DNA of 64,000 nt from Oceanobacillus damuensis (lineage in GTDB: Bacteria > Bacillota > Bacilli > Bacillales > Amphibacillaceae), in assembly GCF_001618145.1 (NCBI RefSeq), contig NZ_LQNF01000014.1, forward strand, positions 43,387 through 107,386, written 5' to 3'. The notes below the pieces were generated by a model that did no database searches, had not been told where the DNA came from, and saw only the letters and a list, made by a program, of their open reading frames with translations. Made by a program: the position numbers and the translations under genes. Of this stretch, positions 16,220 through 25,886 are shown piece by piece; the first letter of the stretch is position 1, and every line of letters starts with the position of its first letter.

Positions 16220-17596
16220 CTATAAATTGACGATCCCATACTTCTTCATTTTGGTATAGAGCGTTACTCTTGAAATACCTAATCTTTTTGCTGTTTCAGA
16301 TTTGTTTCCATTCGTTTGATTGAGGGTTTTCTCAATGAGCTGCTTTTCTATATTTTCTTTTTCCTGTGGCAGGACATTATTCTTTTTAGTCTGCTGACTG
16401 GTATCATTGGGTGATAGACTGGGCAGGTAGCCTAACAGGTCTTGTTTGGTTATCTGTGATTTTTCAGTTAGGATGATAATTCGCTCCATCAAATTACGCA
16501 ATTCCCTGATGTTCCCCGGCCAGTTATACTGCAGGAGCAAATGAATTGCATCTTTTTCCATTACAGGGATAGGTACCTGGTAGTGGGAGGCAAAATGTTT
16601 AAGGAACATCTCCGCCAATTCGTGTATATCGTCCATTCTGTCCCGAAGCGGCGGCATTGTTACTTGTATGACATTTAATCGATAATATAAGTCGGACCTG
16701 AATTTCTTTTCTTCCATTAATTGCTCAAGATTTTGATTCGTTGCTGCAATAAAGCGTACATTCACTTGTCGCCCTTTGGAATCTCCAATTCGGTATATGC
16801 TGTTTTCCTGTAAAACGCGGAGCAGCTTTACTTGCATCTCGAGGGGAAGCTCACCAACTTCATCAAGGAAAATCGTGCCGCCATCTGCCATTTCAATTTT
16901 CCCTGCTTTCCCTTTTTTCTCGGCACCAGTGAATGATCCACCCTCATATCCGAATAGTTCACTTTCAAATAATGCTTCGGGAATAGCACCGCAATTTACA
17001 GGAATGAATGGGCCGCTGTTGCGGTCGCTTGCTTCATGTATGGCGCGTGCGCAAATTTCTTTTCCTGTGCCGCTCTCTCCCAGAATTAATGTTGTTGCAT
17101 CTGTTTTTGCCGCTTTACGGGCAATATTAATTGTCTGCTGCAATGGTAGGCTTTTTCCTGTCAATTTGGAGAAAGGAGTTTCTTCCATATTTGTATATAC
17201 CTTTTGCCTTAATTCATGTAGTTCTGCAGAGGTCGTTTCCAGATTATCATTTAATTTTACAATCTGTGAAATATCCCTTTCCACAGATAATGCCCCAATT
17301 AATTGATCCGTCTCATCGAAGATAGGAACAGCATTAACGACTACATGCTTATCTTTACGAGGTCGGTGATAGGCATTTTTAACAGGCTCTTTTGTCTCAA
17401 GTACTTTCAATACCATTAAATCATCGTTATGAAAAAATGCGTTTATTGGTTTATGAATGATATCAGCTAGCTTAATATTGTACGTTTGAACAGCTGCATC
17501 ATTCCAGAAAATGACTTCCATTTTACTATTTACAATTGTAATTGCATCATCTTCCGCAGCTAAAACAGCTTCCAAATAAAATAAATGATTAAGCAT
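16220..17596 (-). CDS. Sigma-54-dependent activator (PAS, AAA+, Fis-type HTH), RocR-like
   Basis: This is a 458-residue transcription activator with a PAS sensor domain (about 10-120). The AAA+ domain (about 150-380) carries Walker A GESGTGKE, the sigma-54 contact loop GSFTGA and Walker B-like GGTIFLDEVGELPL. A Fis-like helix-turn-helix ends at the C-terminus (SETAKRLGISRVTLYTKM). Such proteins open promoters bound by sigma-54 (SigL) RNA polymerase. It diverges from the P5C and proline dehydrogenase genes, whose promoter is a perfect -24/-12 element, so it very probably activates proline use. The ATG at 17596 has a GGGGTG site. An in-frame GTG at 17605 is an alternative. Confidence 0.93.
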   Translation of the reverse strand: MLNHLFYLEAVLAAEDDAITIVNSKMEVIFWNDAAVQTYNIKLADIIHKPINAFFHNDDLMVLKVLETKEPVKNAYHRPRKDKHVVVNAVPIFDETDQLIGALSVERDISQIVKLNDNLETTSAELHELRQKVYTNMEETPFSKLTGKSLPLQQTINIARKAAKTDATTLILGESGTGKEICARAIHEASDRNSGPFIPVNCGAIPEALFESELFGYEGGSFTGAEKKGKAGKIEMADGGTIFLDEVGELPLEMQVKLLRVLQENSIYRIGDSKGRQVNVRFIAATNQNLEQLMEEKKFRSDLYYRLNVIQVTMPPLRDRMDDIHELAEMFLKHFASHYQVPIPVMEKDAIHLLLQYNWPGNIRELRNLMERIIILTEKSQITKQDLLGYLPSLSPNDTSQQTKKNNVLPQEKENIEKQLIEKTLNQTNGNKSETAKRLGISRVTLYTKMKKYGIVNL

Positions 17597-17658
17597 TATC
17601 TTCACCCCGCGATGTGTTAAACCATTGTAAGTATCATTGTATAGTTATTTAACAATAT

Positions 17659-17675
17659 TGTAAATATACTTTACA
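17659..17675. promoter_or_regulatory. Candidate activator-binding palindrome
   Basis: TGTAAA-TATAC-TTTACA is a perfect six-base inverted repeat about 110 bases upstream of the -24 element. That is the usual place for the upstream activating sequence of a sigma-54 activator. The assignment is inferred from position and symmetry. Confidence 0.5.
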
Positions 17676-17783
17676 TCTGTTTTCAGATTACTTGTTCGAT
17701 TTCTTCTATTTAGATATTAAAGAATTAAAGATTTTTCGTTGGTGACAAGAGTTTTAAAGGTTTTGATGTATGTTGGATTTAAG

Positions 17784-17800
17784 TTGGCACGAGTTTTGCT
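17784..17800 (+). promoter_or_regulatory. Sigma-54 (-24/-12) promoter
   Basis: TTGGCACGAGTTTTGCT matches the sigma-54 consensus (TGGCAC, N5, TTGCW) at every invariant base. The P5C dehydrogenase start lies 63 bases downstream. Confidence 0.95.
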
Positions 17801-17863
17801 AATTATAATGGTGAAGGGTTATATCCCTAATTATTTTACTACAATCCCAAGGAGGTTTTTATA

Positions 17864-19411
17864 TTGGTACTGCCATTTAAACACGAACCATTTACAGATT
17901 TTACCGAGGAGACAAATATTAAAGAATTTGAAGCGGCTCTAGAATTGGTTAAAGGTCAACTAGGCAAGGAATACCCATTGGTGATTAATGGAGAGAAGAT
18001 CTTTACGGATGATAAACTTGTTTCCGTCAGCCCATCCGATAAGGAACAGGTAGTAGGTAAAGTATCAAAAGCAACTAAGCAGCATGTCGATCAGGCATTT
18101 GATTCGGCAGTGGAAGCTTTTAAAACCTGGAAAAAATGGACAGCGAAAGAACGTGCTGATGTTCTTTACCGTGCAGCAGCCATTGTTCGCCGTCGCAAAC
18201 ATGAATTCTCGGCATGGCTCGTCTACGATGCGGGAAAACCGTGGAACCAGGCAGACGGTGACACTGCAGAGGGCATCGATTTTCTGGAATATTACGCACG
18301 GCAAATGATCGAGTTAAGTCAAGGTAAGAAATTGGTGGACCATGAAGCAGAACATAATGACTACTTCTATCAGCCAATGGGTCCTGGAGTGACGATTCCA
18401 CCATGGAACTTTGCATTTGCCATTGTGGTTGGTACGGTTGCAGCTCCAATTGTGGCGGGTAATCCGGTACTCTTGAAGCCATCTGAAAATACACCGGTTA
18501 TTGCCTATAAAATGGTTGAAGTGCTGGAAGAAGCAGGTTTGCCAAAAGGTGTTCTCAATTTTGTTCCTGGAGATCCAGCTGAAATCGGTGACTATCTTGT
18601 GGATCATAAAGAAACTCACTTTATCAATTTTACCGGTTCACGCGAAACTGGCACACGCATTCTTGAAAGAGCTGCAAAAGTTCAGGAAGGACAACAACAT
18701 CTTAAACGTGTCGTAGCCGAGATGGGTGGCAAAGATACAATTATTGTCGATAATGATGCAGATCTCGATTTGGCAGCAGATGCGATTGTGAACTCCGCAT
18801 TCGGTTTCTCTGGTCAGAAATGTTCAGCTTGCTCAAGAGCAGTCATTCATAAAGATGTATACGATGAAGTTCTTGAGAAGTCAATCGAATTGACAAAGGA
18901 ACTGACAATGGGTAACCCATCTGAAGAAAACTATTATATGGGTGCGGTCGTCAATCAGAAGCAATTCGATAAAATAAAAGAGTATATTGAGATAGGCAAG
19001 AACGAAGGGGAATTAGTTTACGGTGGGGACGCTGACGATTCCAAAGGTTTCTTTATTTCTCCAACTATTTTCACAGATCTTGATCCTAAGGCAAGAATCA
19101 TGCAGGAGGAAATTTTTGGACCTGTTGTTGGATTTGCAAAAGCTGAGAATTTCGATGAATTACTTGAAATTGCCAATAACACAGAATACGGTCTTACAGG
19201 TGCAGTTATTTCGAATAATCGGGAGCATTTGAATCGCGCGCGTCATGACTTTCACGTAGGAAATCTATATTTCAACCGTGGTTGTACGGCAGCCATTGTC
19301 GGCTACCAGCCATTTGGTGGTTTCAAAATGTCGGGTACGGATTCAAAAGCTGGTGGCCCAGATTATCTGCAGCATTTCCTGGAAGCGAAAGTTGTTTCCG
19401 AAACATTTTAG
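17864..19411 (+). CDS. 1-pyrroline-5-carboxylate dehydrogenase (RocA/PutC type)
   Basis: This 515-residue NAD-dependent aldehyde dehydrogenase oxidises pyrroline-5-carboxylate (glutamate semialdehyde) to glutamate. It carries the catalytic glutamate in AEMGGKD and the nucleophilic cysteine in [13 protein letters not shown], plus [11 protein letters not shown] and FTGSRETGT of the cofactor fold. The length is that of RocA. The TTG start is supported by an AAGGAGG site and by the typical N-terminus [13 protein letters not shown]. Proline dehydrogenase follows, and a sigma-54 promoter precedes, so the pair is an inducible proline-to-glutamate pathway. Confidence 0.97.
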   Translation: MVLPFKHEPFTDFTEETNIKEFEAALELVKGQLGKEYPLVINGEKIFTDDKLVSVSPSDKEQVVGKVSKATKQHVDQAFDSAVEAFKTWKKWTAKERADVLYRAAAIVRRRKHEFSAWLVYDAGKPWNQADGDTAEGIDFLEYYARQMIELSQGKKLVDHEAEHNDYFYQPMGPGVTIPPWNFAFAIVVGTVAAPIVAGNPVLLKPSENTPVIAYKMVEVLEEAGLPKGVLNFVPGDPAEIGDYLVDHKETHFINFTGSRETGTRILERAAKVQEGQQHLKRVVAEMGGKDTIIVDNDADLDLAADAIVNSAFGFSGQKCSACSRAVIHKDVYDEVLEKSIELTKELTMGNPSEENYYMGAVVNQKQFDKIKEYIEIGKNEGELVYGGDADDSKGFFISPTIFTDLDPKARIMQEEIFGPVVGFAKAENFDELLEIANNTEYGLTGAVISNNREHLNRARHDFHVGNLYFNRGCTAAIVGYQPFGGFKMSGTDSKAGGPDYLQHFLEAKVVSETF

Positions 19412-19424
19412 TTTTAAATGATCT

Positions 19425-19450
19425 CGCGGCAAGTATTGTTGCTTGCCGCG
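19425..19450 (+). other. Intercistronic stem-loop without U tract
   Basis: CGCGGCAAG pairs with CTTGCCGCG around an eight-base loop between the two proline genes. Without a T run it is more likely an mRNA-stabilising or processing hairpin than a terminator. Confidence 0.6.
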
Positions 19451-19524
19451 AAGGTAAACTGATTTTTAATTTACGAAATGTGATTGGAGTGGAAGGGATG
19501 TCACATTTTAAAGGGGAAACTGAC

Positions 19525-20538
19525 ATGACAAACCTAACGAGAGATTTTTTTATCGGTTTATCAAATAACAAATTGTTAAATAGTAATGCAAAAAAATGGG
19601 GGTTCCGTTTAGGGGCAGATAAATTTGTCGCAGGCACGAATATTGAAACTGTAATTGAAACGATCAAAGAGCTGAACAGCCGTAATATTTGCGGTACTCT
19701 TGATAATCTTGGGGAGTTTGTGTCCGACAGAATGGAAGCAACCACTGCAAAAATGGAAATAATCGGGATTTTAAATAAGATCCATGAAGAAAATCTTGAC
19801 TGCCATATATCGTTAAAGCTTACTCAGCTTGGATTGGATATTGATCATGATTTTTGCATGGAGAATATGAGGGAAATTCTGGAAATTGCAGCTGATTATA
19901 ATATATTCATTAATATTGATATGGAAAAATATATTCACTATGACAAGACACTGGAAGTATTAAAGATTTTGCGTCGCCAGTACAGTAACGTCGGGACAGT
20001 CATTCAGTCCTACCTTTACCGTGCAGAGGATGATCTTAAAGAATTGAAAGATGTAAGGATCCGGCTTGTAAAGGGGGCTTATAAAGAAAGCGCTTCCGTT
20101 GCCTATCAGTCTAAGGAAGATATTGATCGTAATTTTATTAAACTGGCTAAACAACGCCTGCTCGGGGATGCGTTCACTTCCATTGCAACCCATGACCATC
20201 ATATTATTCAAATACTAAAGGACTTTGTCAGAGAGAATAATATTAACAGGGATAAGTTTGAATTCCAGATGCTTTATGGTTTTCGGACAGAGATGCATTA
20301 TGATTTGGCTAATGAAGGATATAATTTTTGTACCTATATTCCGTTTGGAAGCGATTGGTTCGGATACTTTATGCGCCGGTTGGCAGAACGTCCGCAAAAT
20401 ATGAATCTGGTTTTCAAAGATGTGTTTTACAGCAAAGATAATAAACTAAAGAAAGAACCGATTATACTTGGTACCTTGGCAGTGACCTCCGTATTGGTCT
20501 GGAAAAAAAAGAAAAACAGAAAAGAAAAAATTGGCTGA
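19525..20538 (+). CDS. putB: Proline dehydrogenase
   Basis: This 337-residue FAD enzyme oxidises proline to pyrroline-5-carboxylate and passes electrons to the respiratory chain. Family motifs of the proline dehydrogenase barrel are clear: RLVKGAYKES, ATHDHHII, EFQMLYGFR and the C-terminal IPFGSDWFGYFMRRLAERP. The ATG at 19525 has an AAGGGG site; an ATG at 19498 is a less likely start. It is about 30 residues longer than B. subtilis PutB (303, from memory). The extra C-terminus has a short hydrophobic stretch (ILGTLAVTSVLVW) and a Lys-rich end, perhaps a membrane contact. It forms one unit with P5C dehydrogenase. Confidence 0.95.
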   Translation: MTNLTRDFFIGLSNNKLLNSNAKKWGFRLGADKFVAGTNIETVIETIKELNSRNICGTLDNLGEFVSDRMEATTAKMEIIGILNKIHEENLDCHISLKLTQLGLDIDHDFCMENMREILEIAADYNIFINIDMEKYIHYDKTLEVLKILRRQYSNVGTVIQSYLYRAEDDLKELKDVRIRLVKGAYKESASVAYQSKEDIDRNFIKLAKQRLLGDAFTSIATHDHHIIQILKDFVRENNINRDKFEFQMLYGFRTEMHYDLANEGYNFCTYIPFGSDWFGYFMRRLAERPQNMNLVFKDVFYSKDNKLKKEPIILGTLAVTSVLVWKKKKNRKEKIG

Positions 20539-20589
20539 TGCCCACCAGCGTAACAAGCACAGTGGTTTTGGAAATATATATTAAAAACA

Positions 20590-20622
20590 AAGCGACACCT
20601 GCTTAGGCAAGTAGTCGCTTTT
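20590..20622 (+). terminator. Terminator of the proline operon
   Basis: AAGCGAC-ACC-TGCTT pairs with AAG-TA-GTCGCTT around a small loop and ends in TTTT. Confidence 0.7.
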
Positions 20623-20650
20623 GAAAATTTATTGGTAATTCATTTTACAC

Positions 20651-21619
20651 TCAATGCCCCGCTACATCTCGCTTCGTAAAAAATATCCAGGATAACATCA
20701 AAAACAGCACATAATAAATCAACAGTACCGTAATGGAGAACCCCAATGTCATTCCTTCTATCCACGGTGTATTTCCGTTGAAATATAGGCTTAAATCTGT
20801 ATTTGCAAAGAGGATATACTTTGCCCACGAACGTTCCATGAAAAAGAATACGATTTGGTTCCCTACCATCATGAAGAAAATGGCCGTTCCAATTGCCAGA
20901 GCACTATTGCGAAATACCGTCGAAATCATAAAGGCAAAGGTGGCCATCATTAGAAGCGTCACAAGCTGAAAACCATAGCCGGTAATAATTTCATTGATAA
21001 CCGAAACATATTCAAACCCAGTATTTTTCTCCATTACGATATGTGGATTTATTCCCTCTACACCAAATAGAAGCGCTCCTACGACCCAGGAAAGCAGCAA
21101 TACAAAGAGCAGGGTAAACAGAGAGAACAAGAGAACCGCACCATATTTGGAAGCGAGAATTTTCTCCCGGGAAATCGGGCGAATAAGTAAGAGCTTAATC
21201 GTTCCCCATCTGAACTCATTAGCTACGATACCTGCAGCGACGATAATCGTGAGCAGGCTGACAATTGATAAAAGCATTTCATTTTCCATAACGAACTGCC
21301 ATGCACCATAGCCTGCTGGCTGAATGTCATTTTCCAGGTAATAATTATTCATTTCGATGGAACTTAAATTGAAATCCTGTAAGAATGGTTCTTCTTCCAT
21401 TTCGTTTGTCAGTTCCTCATTCTCTTCCTGTAAGGTTTCCCGCCAAGTATCCGCTTCATATCCATCGTTCAGATCCCCGTACGTGTTTGCTAATATACCA
21501 AGACCAAGAATAATGACACCGAGTAACAGATACATGATCCATGTTGATTTTTGAATGTATATTTTGGCAATCTCATTATAAATCAGGCTGAAAAAGTTAC
21601 TCAATTGTATTCTCTCCAA
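20651..21619 (-). CDS. ABC-2 type transporter permease
   Basis: This 322-residue permease has one N-terminal transmembrane helix, an extracytoplasmic acidic segment (about 55-110) and five further helices. It carries the ABC-2 'FRWGTIKLLLIRPISREKILASK' type intracellular loop. It overlaps the ATPase gene by 23 bases and must form the exporter with it. Such BcrAB-like pairs often export peptides or antibiotics, but the substrate here is unknown. Confidence 0.9.
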   Translation of the reverse strand: MERIQLSNFFSLIYNEIAKIYIQKSTWIMYLLLGVIILGLGILANTYGDLNDGYEADTWRETLQEENEELTNEMEEEPFLQDFNLSSIEMNNYYLENDIQPAGYGAWQFVMENEMLLSIVSLLTIIVAAGIVANEFRWGTIKLLLIRPISREKILASKYGAVLLFSLFTLLFVLLLSWVVGALLFGVEGINPHIVMEKNTGFEYVSVINEIITGYGFQLVTLLMMATFAFMISTVFRNSALAIGTAIFFMMVGNQIVFFFMERSWAKYILFANTDLSLYFNGNTPWIEGMTLGFSITVLLIYYVLFLMLSWIFFTKRDVAGH

Positions 21620-22517
21620 TCAAATTAAAGAATTTATCTTCTAAGCTAGATTTGGCAATTTCAAGCTGGTAGATGGAAATATTGTATTCTACTAAAGTCC
21701 GAATCATAGCAGGAATCTTTTCTTTCTCACTTTGGAAATGTAACTTTCCATCTGTTTCCATTGCAGTAATTCCATGATGTGTCTGTAATAGTTCCATAGC
21801 TTCGTTCATTGGAGTGACTTCCATTTGTACCTGTTTCAGTTTCTCTATGTCCGTTTTTTCATTCACCTGTTGGATAGCAACGAGTTCACCGTTTTTAATA
21901 ACGCCTATCCGGTCACAAATCAACTCAATTTCGGATAAGAGATGACTGGAGATGATAACGGCCACATTCTTCTCTACGGCAAGCCGTCGGATATACATTC
22001 GAATTTCCCTTATTCCGGCTGGGTCAAGACCATTTGTTGGTTCATCAAGAATCAGTACGCTTGGGTTATGTAATAAGGCCTGGGCTATACCAAGACGCTG
22101 CCGCATTCCCAATGAATATCTGCCAACTTTTTCCTTCGCCGCTTTTTCCAGGCCGACAAGGCTAATGACTTCTTGTATACGTTGCTTTGATACCTCAGGA
22201 ATCATACGGGCGTAATGGTTTAAATTTTGTATGCCGGTCATAAACGGATACATCTCGGGGTTCTCAACAATTGCTCCGACTTCCCGTACAGCTTCTATGT
22301 AGTCTGATTTAATACTCTTACCGAGAATGGTGACATCCCCTTCAGATAATTGCATTAGTCCAACCATCATTCGGATTGTCGTTGTTTTCCCGGCACCATT
22401 TGGTCCGATAAGCCCGAATACCTCCCCTTTATTGATGGTGAAAGATAACCCTTTAATAATTTCCTTCTTGCCAATCCTTTTTTTAACATCAATCAATTCC
22501 ATCGCCGTTTCTGACAT
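21597..22517 (-). CDS. ABC transporter ATP-binding protein (BcrA-like)
   Basis: This 306-residue ATPase powers the ABC-2 permease encoded next. Walker A GPNGAGKTTT (about residue 38), the signature YSLGMRQRLG and Walker B VLILDEPTNGLDP are intact, and a C-terminal regulatory domain of about 90 residues follows. The type is that of bacitracin and lantibiotic exporters (CcmA/BcrA group). GGAGG precedes the ATG. No two-component system lies beside it, so resistance to a specific peptide cannot be claimed. Confidence 0.92.
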   Translation of the reverse strand: MSETAMELIDVKKRIGKKEIIKGLSFTINKGEVFGLIGPNGAGKTTTIRMMVGLMQLSEGDVTILGKSIKSDYIEAVREVGAIVENPEMYPFMTGIQNLNHYARMIPEVSKQRIQEVISLVGLEKAAKEKVGRYSLGMRQRLGIAQALLHNPSVLILDEPTNGLDPAGIREIRMYIRRLAVEKNVAVIISSHLLSEIELICDRIGVIKNGELVAIQQVNEKTDIEKLKQVQMEVTPMNEAMELLQTHHGITAMETDGKLHFQSEKEKIPAMIRTLVEYNISIYQLEIAKSSLEDKFFNLIGENTIE

Positions 22518-22727
22518 ATTTCGATACCTCCATTATTAAACACTACCAATATATACGAATTACGTTTTTAAATGTTTCATAAATTTACGCATTTAACTGA
22601 AAAATAGGTTTTTCCATATTTTTTTGGTAGAAAGGTTTTTCGGGTAGATAATTATAAGAAGATAATGTCACGATGTTACTGTATTTCTGTTCAGGGAGCC
22701 AATTCGATCGTTTTTGATACACCAAAT

Positions 22728-22752
22728 GTTTAACATATTGCACAACGGGAAA
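22728..22752 (+). promoter_or_regulatory. Candidate SigB promoter
   Basis: GTTTAA (22728-22733), a 13-base spacer and GGGAAA (22747-22752) resemble the SigB consensus GTTTAA-N12-14-GGGTAT. The downstream protein is LEA-like, which fits general stress control. Confidence 0.6.
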
Positions 22753-22802
22753 TTAAACACTAACTTAACAAATAGCTTTTAAAATTGAAAGGAGTTTTTA
22801 CA

Positions 22803-23306
22803 TTGGATACAACTTTACAAAATCAGAAGAAAGCAAAAACAGGTTTAGTCGTTGCAGGAGTTCTTGCAAGTGCATCTCTTGTTCTGCTTAACAGCAATGC
22901 ACGAACAAAAGTGAAGGATACATCAAGAACAATGAAGGACTCCGTAAACAAATATGCTACAACAATTAAAGAAGATCCTAATGGCACAAAGCAAGCACTG
23001 ATTACACGTGTGCAGAATGCAACCGAAATTTCCAAAGAAGCGATTAATAAAATTCAGGCAATCTTGGATACACAAGCAAAAGATATCAAGGAAACGACAA
23101 AGAACGTTGCTGACGAATCCAAAGAAGTTTTATCTTCAGCTAAAGATGCACAGGGTAATTTAATGGAAGCCAAAGATAAAGCTCTGGAAGCGAAAGACGA
23201 ACTGATTTCTGCTAAGGATGATGTTAAGTCTAATTCATCAGAAGATAATAACAATAAAACGGCAACAACTACAGATCATACAATTACAAAGACGCCAGTA
23301 AGCTAA
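22803..23306 (+). CDS. YtxH/LEA-like general stress protein
   Basis: This 167-residue protein begins with a short hydrophobic helix (GLVVAGVLASASLVLLN). A long hydrophilic helical region follows, with repeated K-D/A-K-D motifs (SKEVLSSAKDAQ, EAKDKALEAKDELISAKDD), then a Ser/Asn/Thr-rich tail. The pattern resembles YtxH-like and LEA-type desiccation proteins that stay soluble under stress. The TTG at 22803 is set by an AAAGGAG site. A SigB-like promoter lies 51 bases upstream. Probably membrane-anchored by its N-terminus. The exact function is unknown. Confidence 0.75.
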   Translation: MDTTLQNQKKAKTGLVVAGVLASASLVLLNSNARTKVKDTSRTMKDSVNKYATTIKEDPNGTKQALITRVQNATEISKEAINKIQAILDTQAKDIKETTKNVADESKEVLSSAKDAQGNLMEAKDKALEAKDELISAKDDVKSNSSEDNNNKTATTTDHTITKTPVS

Positions 23307-23313
23307 GCAATTG

Positions 23314-23473
23314 AACAAAAGCGCAGAAACTCAATGCTAGCAAGGGACTGGAAAGCACATGGTTGTCGCGCTTGGAATATCCATTGCTTATGACAGGAGT
23401 TTCTAGGAACCGGAGCTGGACGTGGCCGTTTATATGTAATAATTAATTGCTGCCAAAATTTATACTTTCTTAT
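23314..23473. repeat. Dispersed intergenic repeat, family 1, copy 2
   Basis: Its ends match the copy at 300-545 (AACAAAAGCGC on the left; GGAGCTGGACGTGGCCG and ATTGCTGCCAAAATTTATAC on the right). Its middle (about 23341-23417) is nearly identical to 45939-46023. Confidence 0.75.
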
Positions 23474-23531
23474 GTTAGACAACTTGGCATGCGCCAAGCC
23501 TTATCGGCGAATGCCTTAATTGCCAAGGAAG

Positions 23532-23571
23532 GCTGCTTCAAATTCTAATTGATGGATTGAAGTAGCTTTTT
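23532..23571 (+). terminator. Terminator after the stress-protein gene
   Basis: GCTGCTTCAA pairs with TTGAAGTAGC across a 15-base loop, followed by TTTTT. Confidence 0.7.
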
Positions 23572-23591
23572 AATTTGCCTTCAGCTTCCTT

Positions 23592-23930
23592 TTAAAGTGA
23601 AAAAATTCCTTCTAAATGAGCTTTAATGGTTACAAGTTCCATTCTTACATTTAATATGTCTTCTTCTTTTACAGCTGCCATCAGTTTATTGATACTTTCA
23701 TCGATTCCTTCATATTCTCCTTCATCTCCAATTAATTGCAGTTTCCACTTGTTATCTTCATACATGAAGTTCAACTCTTCCGCCTGCGTTTCAATATATG
23801 TCCAGTCCGGTTGGTCAAGAGCTTTCTCAAATTGGTCAATATGATCGAAAAAGTAATGTCCTCCGACTTTATTCGTACACGCCGAAAGAAGGACCATTAA
23901 AAATAGATATGTCAGGACTTGCTTTTTCAT
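23592..23930 (-). CDS. Small lipoprotein of unknown function
   Basis: This is a 112-residue exported lipoprotein. MKKQVLTYLFLMVLLSAC ends in a lipobox (LSAC), and the mature part is acidic and helical. The ATG is chosen because a GGAGG site precedes it and it starts the signal peptide; an in-frame TTG (23972) lies upstream. It resembles DUF4363-type lipoproteins often encoded beside DUF421 (YetF) proteins. A DUF421 gene indeed diverges from it 88 bases away, which supports that link. No catalytic motif is seen. Confidence 0.75.
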   Translation of the reverse strand: MKKQVLTYLFLMVLLSACTNKVGGHYFFDHIDQFEKALDQPDWTYIETQAEELNFMYEDNKWKLQLIGDEGEYEGIDESINKLMAAVKEEDILNVRMELVTIKAHLEGIFSL

Positions 23931-24017
23931 TGTCGTAACCTCCGATATGTATGTTACATCTAGATTGTCCAATAATATAAAAAGGTTGCATCAAGATATA
24001 TGAAGGGGCTCGCGGAC

Positions 24018-24773
24018 ATGTCAGAGATGGTATTAATTTTAATTCGCTCTATAAGTGCATTTCTATTATTATTGCTTATGGCCCGCATTATGGGAAAAAA
24101 GCAAATTTCACAGCTTACTTTTTTTGATTACTGTGTTGGAATTACAATAGGATCGATTGCCGCTACCATGTCAGTCGATCAAAATGTCAAAATTTCAAAC
24201 GGATTGGTTTCGTTGATCATCTGGGGTCTATTTCCTATCATTCTGGCATATGGCGGCTTAAAATCGATAATATTTTCTAATATAACAGATGGCAAAGCAA
24301 CAATTGTCATACAGAATGGGGAAGTACTTGAAGAAAATTTGAAAAAAAATACTATAACTGTCAATGAATTGATTTTATTATTACGAGAAAAAGGTGTTTT
24401 CAAATTTTCCGATGTTGAAATGGCGGTCCTTGAAACGAATGGGGATCTCAGCGTAATGCTCAAGACGGAGATGCAGCCGATAACACCTCATTCAATTGGT
24501 CTGAAACCGGAGCAGGAACATGCACCGAATATCCTGATTATGGACGGACAAATTCTTGAAAAAACACTTCAGAAGCTTGGCTACTCCAAAGGGTGGTTAT
24601 TGGGAGAGGTTCAAAAGCAGGGAGCGAACGAGATTGAAGATGTCTTTGTAGCTCAACTGGATTCATATGGTAATGTATACGTCGATTTATATAATGAGAA
24701 AAGCAAGAAGCATACAGCAGAAGAAAGCCCCACTGCTGGCAGCAACATTAAAAAGAATCCAGGCAAACCTTGA
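24018..24773 (+). CDS. DUF421 (YetF-like) membrane protein
   Basis: This protein of about 251 residues has three N-terminal transmembrane helices containing the family's ARIMGKKQISQLTFFDYC. A cytoplasmic region made of two small alpha/beta modules follows (around residues 85-140 and 160-210). The family includes the B. subtilis spore and stress proteins YetF, YkjA and YrbG, and its biochemical role is unsettled. The ATG at 24018 has AAGGGG at good distance; an ATG at 24000 has no site. A small lipoprotein is encoded divergently. Confidence 0.9.
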   Translation: MSEMVLILIRSISAFLLLLLMARIMGKKQISQLTFFDYCVGITIGSIAATMSVDQNVKISNGLVSLIIWGLFPIILAYGGLKSIIFSNITDGKATIVIQNGEVLEENLKKNTITVNELILLLREKGVFKFSDVEMAVLETNGDLSVMLKTEMQPITPHSIGLKPEQEHAPNILIMDGQILEKTLQKLGYSKGWLLGEVQKQGANEIEDVFVAQLDSYGNVYVDLYNEKSKKHTAEESPTAGSNIKKNPGKP

Positions 24774-24992
24774 AAGCATTTATTGCAAACCACACTTCCA
24801 ATGTGAAGGAGCTTTATGCAGAACAGGCATCCAAATTGAAAAAGACATTTTCACTCCTGATGAAAATTACTTCTCAGTCACTTGCCTATGGAACTAGTAA
24901 CTTTATTTCGAATCTTATATTTAGTTTTTTTGAAACTTTTACCATCCAATATCGTATAACTACCTGAAAATTAATTTTAGGAGGAATGTAAG

Positions 24993-25802
24993 ATGAGGAA
25001 GTGGATGGTATTCTTTGTATTATTATTAACTGTAATTCTCGCCGCTTGCAGTAATGAAGATGCTGAGGGTGTGTTTACGAAAGCAATGGATGTTTCTGGG
25101 GAAATGGAGAGCGCCGAGGTAGATATGAACATTACACAAATTTTATCTACATCTGATGAGTCAATGGAGTTGGAAATGGAAAGCGATATGAAGGCAGAAA
25201 TAATAATGGATCCGATTGCTATGTATCAAAAAGGTACGATGAATATGGAAATGGATGGATTCCCCATGGAAATGGATACAGAAATGTATATGACAGAAGA
25301 TGGCCTATATACATATGATTCCATGTCACAAACATGGATGAAACTTGATAATGAGATGTATACAGACCTATCTAATCTGGCGCAGCAGGATCCTTCCGCA
25401 CAACTTGAAATGATGGAGCCTTTCATGGATGATGTAGAATATGAGGAAAAAGATGATTCCTATATTTTTAGATTTGCAGGGGAAGGGGAAGCACTGAACG
25501 AATTTTCGGAAAGTGTAATTCAAGAATATTTGGATACTGAAATGTTTGCTGATCTCGGAGCAGATGTTAATGAGGTACTTGAAAGCATGACTGTCAACAA
25601 ATTAAATTATGAGATGGAAATCGACAAAGAATCTTATGAAACGAAAACATTTTATATGGATCTTGATATGGCACTTTCCGCAGAAGGTGAAGAAATGTCA
25701 ATTGCACAGCAAGTAAACGCCGTATACACTGGCATCAATACGATAGATTCCATTGAGGTTCCACAGGAAGTCCTCGATAATGCAACGGAGATGAGTTACT
25801 AA
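24993..25802 (+). CDS. DUF6612-like lipoprotein
   Basis: This 269-residue lipoprotein (lipobox LAAC) has a mature chain unusually rich in Met and Glu. It shows the beta-strand pattern of the LolA-like DUF6612 family (alternating 'MEMDTEMYMTEDGLYTYD'). Such proteins coat the outer face of the Gram-positive membrane, and their function is not established. GGAGG precedes the ATG. A perfect 14-base hairpin follows the gene. Confidence 0.8.
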   Translation: MRKWMVFFVLLLTVILAACSNEDAEGVFTKAMDVSGEMESAEVDMNITQILSTSDESMELEMESDMKAEIIMDPIAMYQKGTMNMEMDGFPMEMDTEMYMTEDGLYTYDSMSQTWMKLDNEMYTDLSNLAQQDPSAQLEMMEPFMDDVEYEEKDDSYIFRFAGEGEALNEFSESVIQEYLDTEMFADLGADVNEVLESMTVNKLNYEMEIDKESYETKTFYMDLDMALSAEGEEMSIAQQVNAVYTGINTIDSIEVPQEVLDNATEMSY

Positions 25803-25852
25803 TAGGAAGATTTTCCTCAAAGAAGACGGATGACTACACTAAAAGATACCTT

Positions 25853-25886
25853 TTTGAGTTGTATTTTCAAAGAAATACAACTCAAA
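25853..25886 (+). terminator. Stem-loop after the DUF6612 gene
   Basis: TTTGAGTTGTATTT pairs perfectly with AAATACAACTCAAA. Only a weak AT-rich tail follows, so termination is likely but not certain. Confidence 0.55.

Noticed and set aside
16776..17306. 176-codon plus-strand frame opposite the sigma-54 activator
   Set aside because: It is antisense to the AAA+ domain, whose motifs are intact; no ribosome site is seen.
24770..24967. 65-codon open frame after the DUF421 gene
   Set aside because: It starts with TTG overlapping the previous stop, has no good ribosome site, and shows no domain-like pattern.
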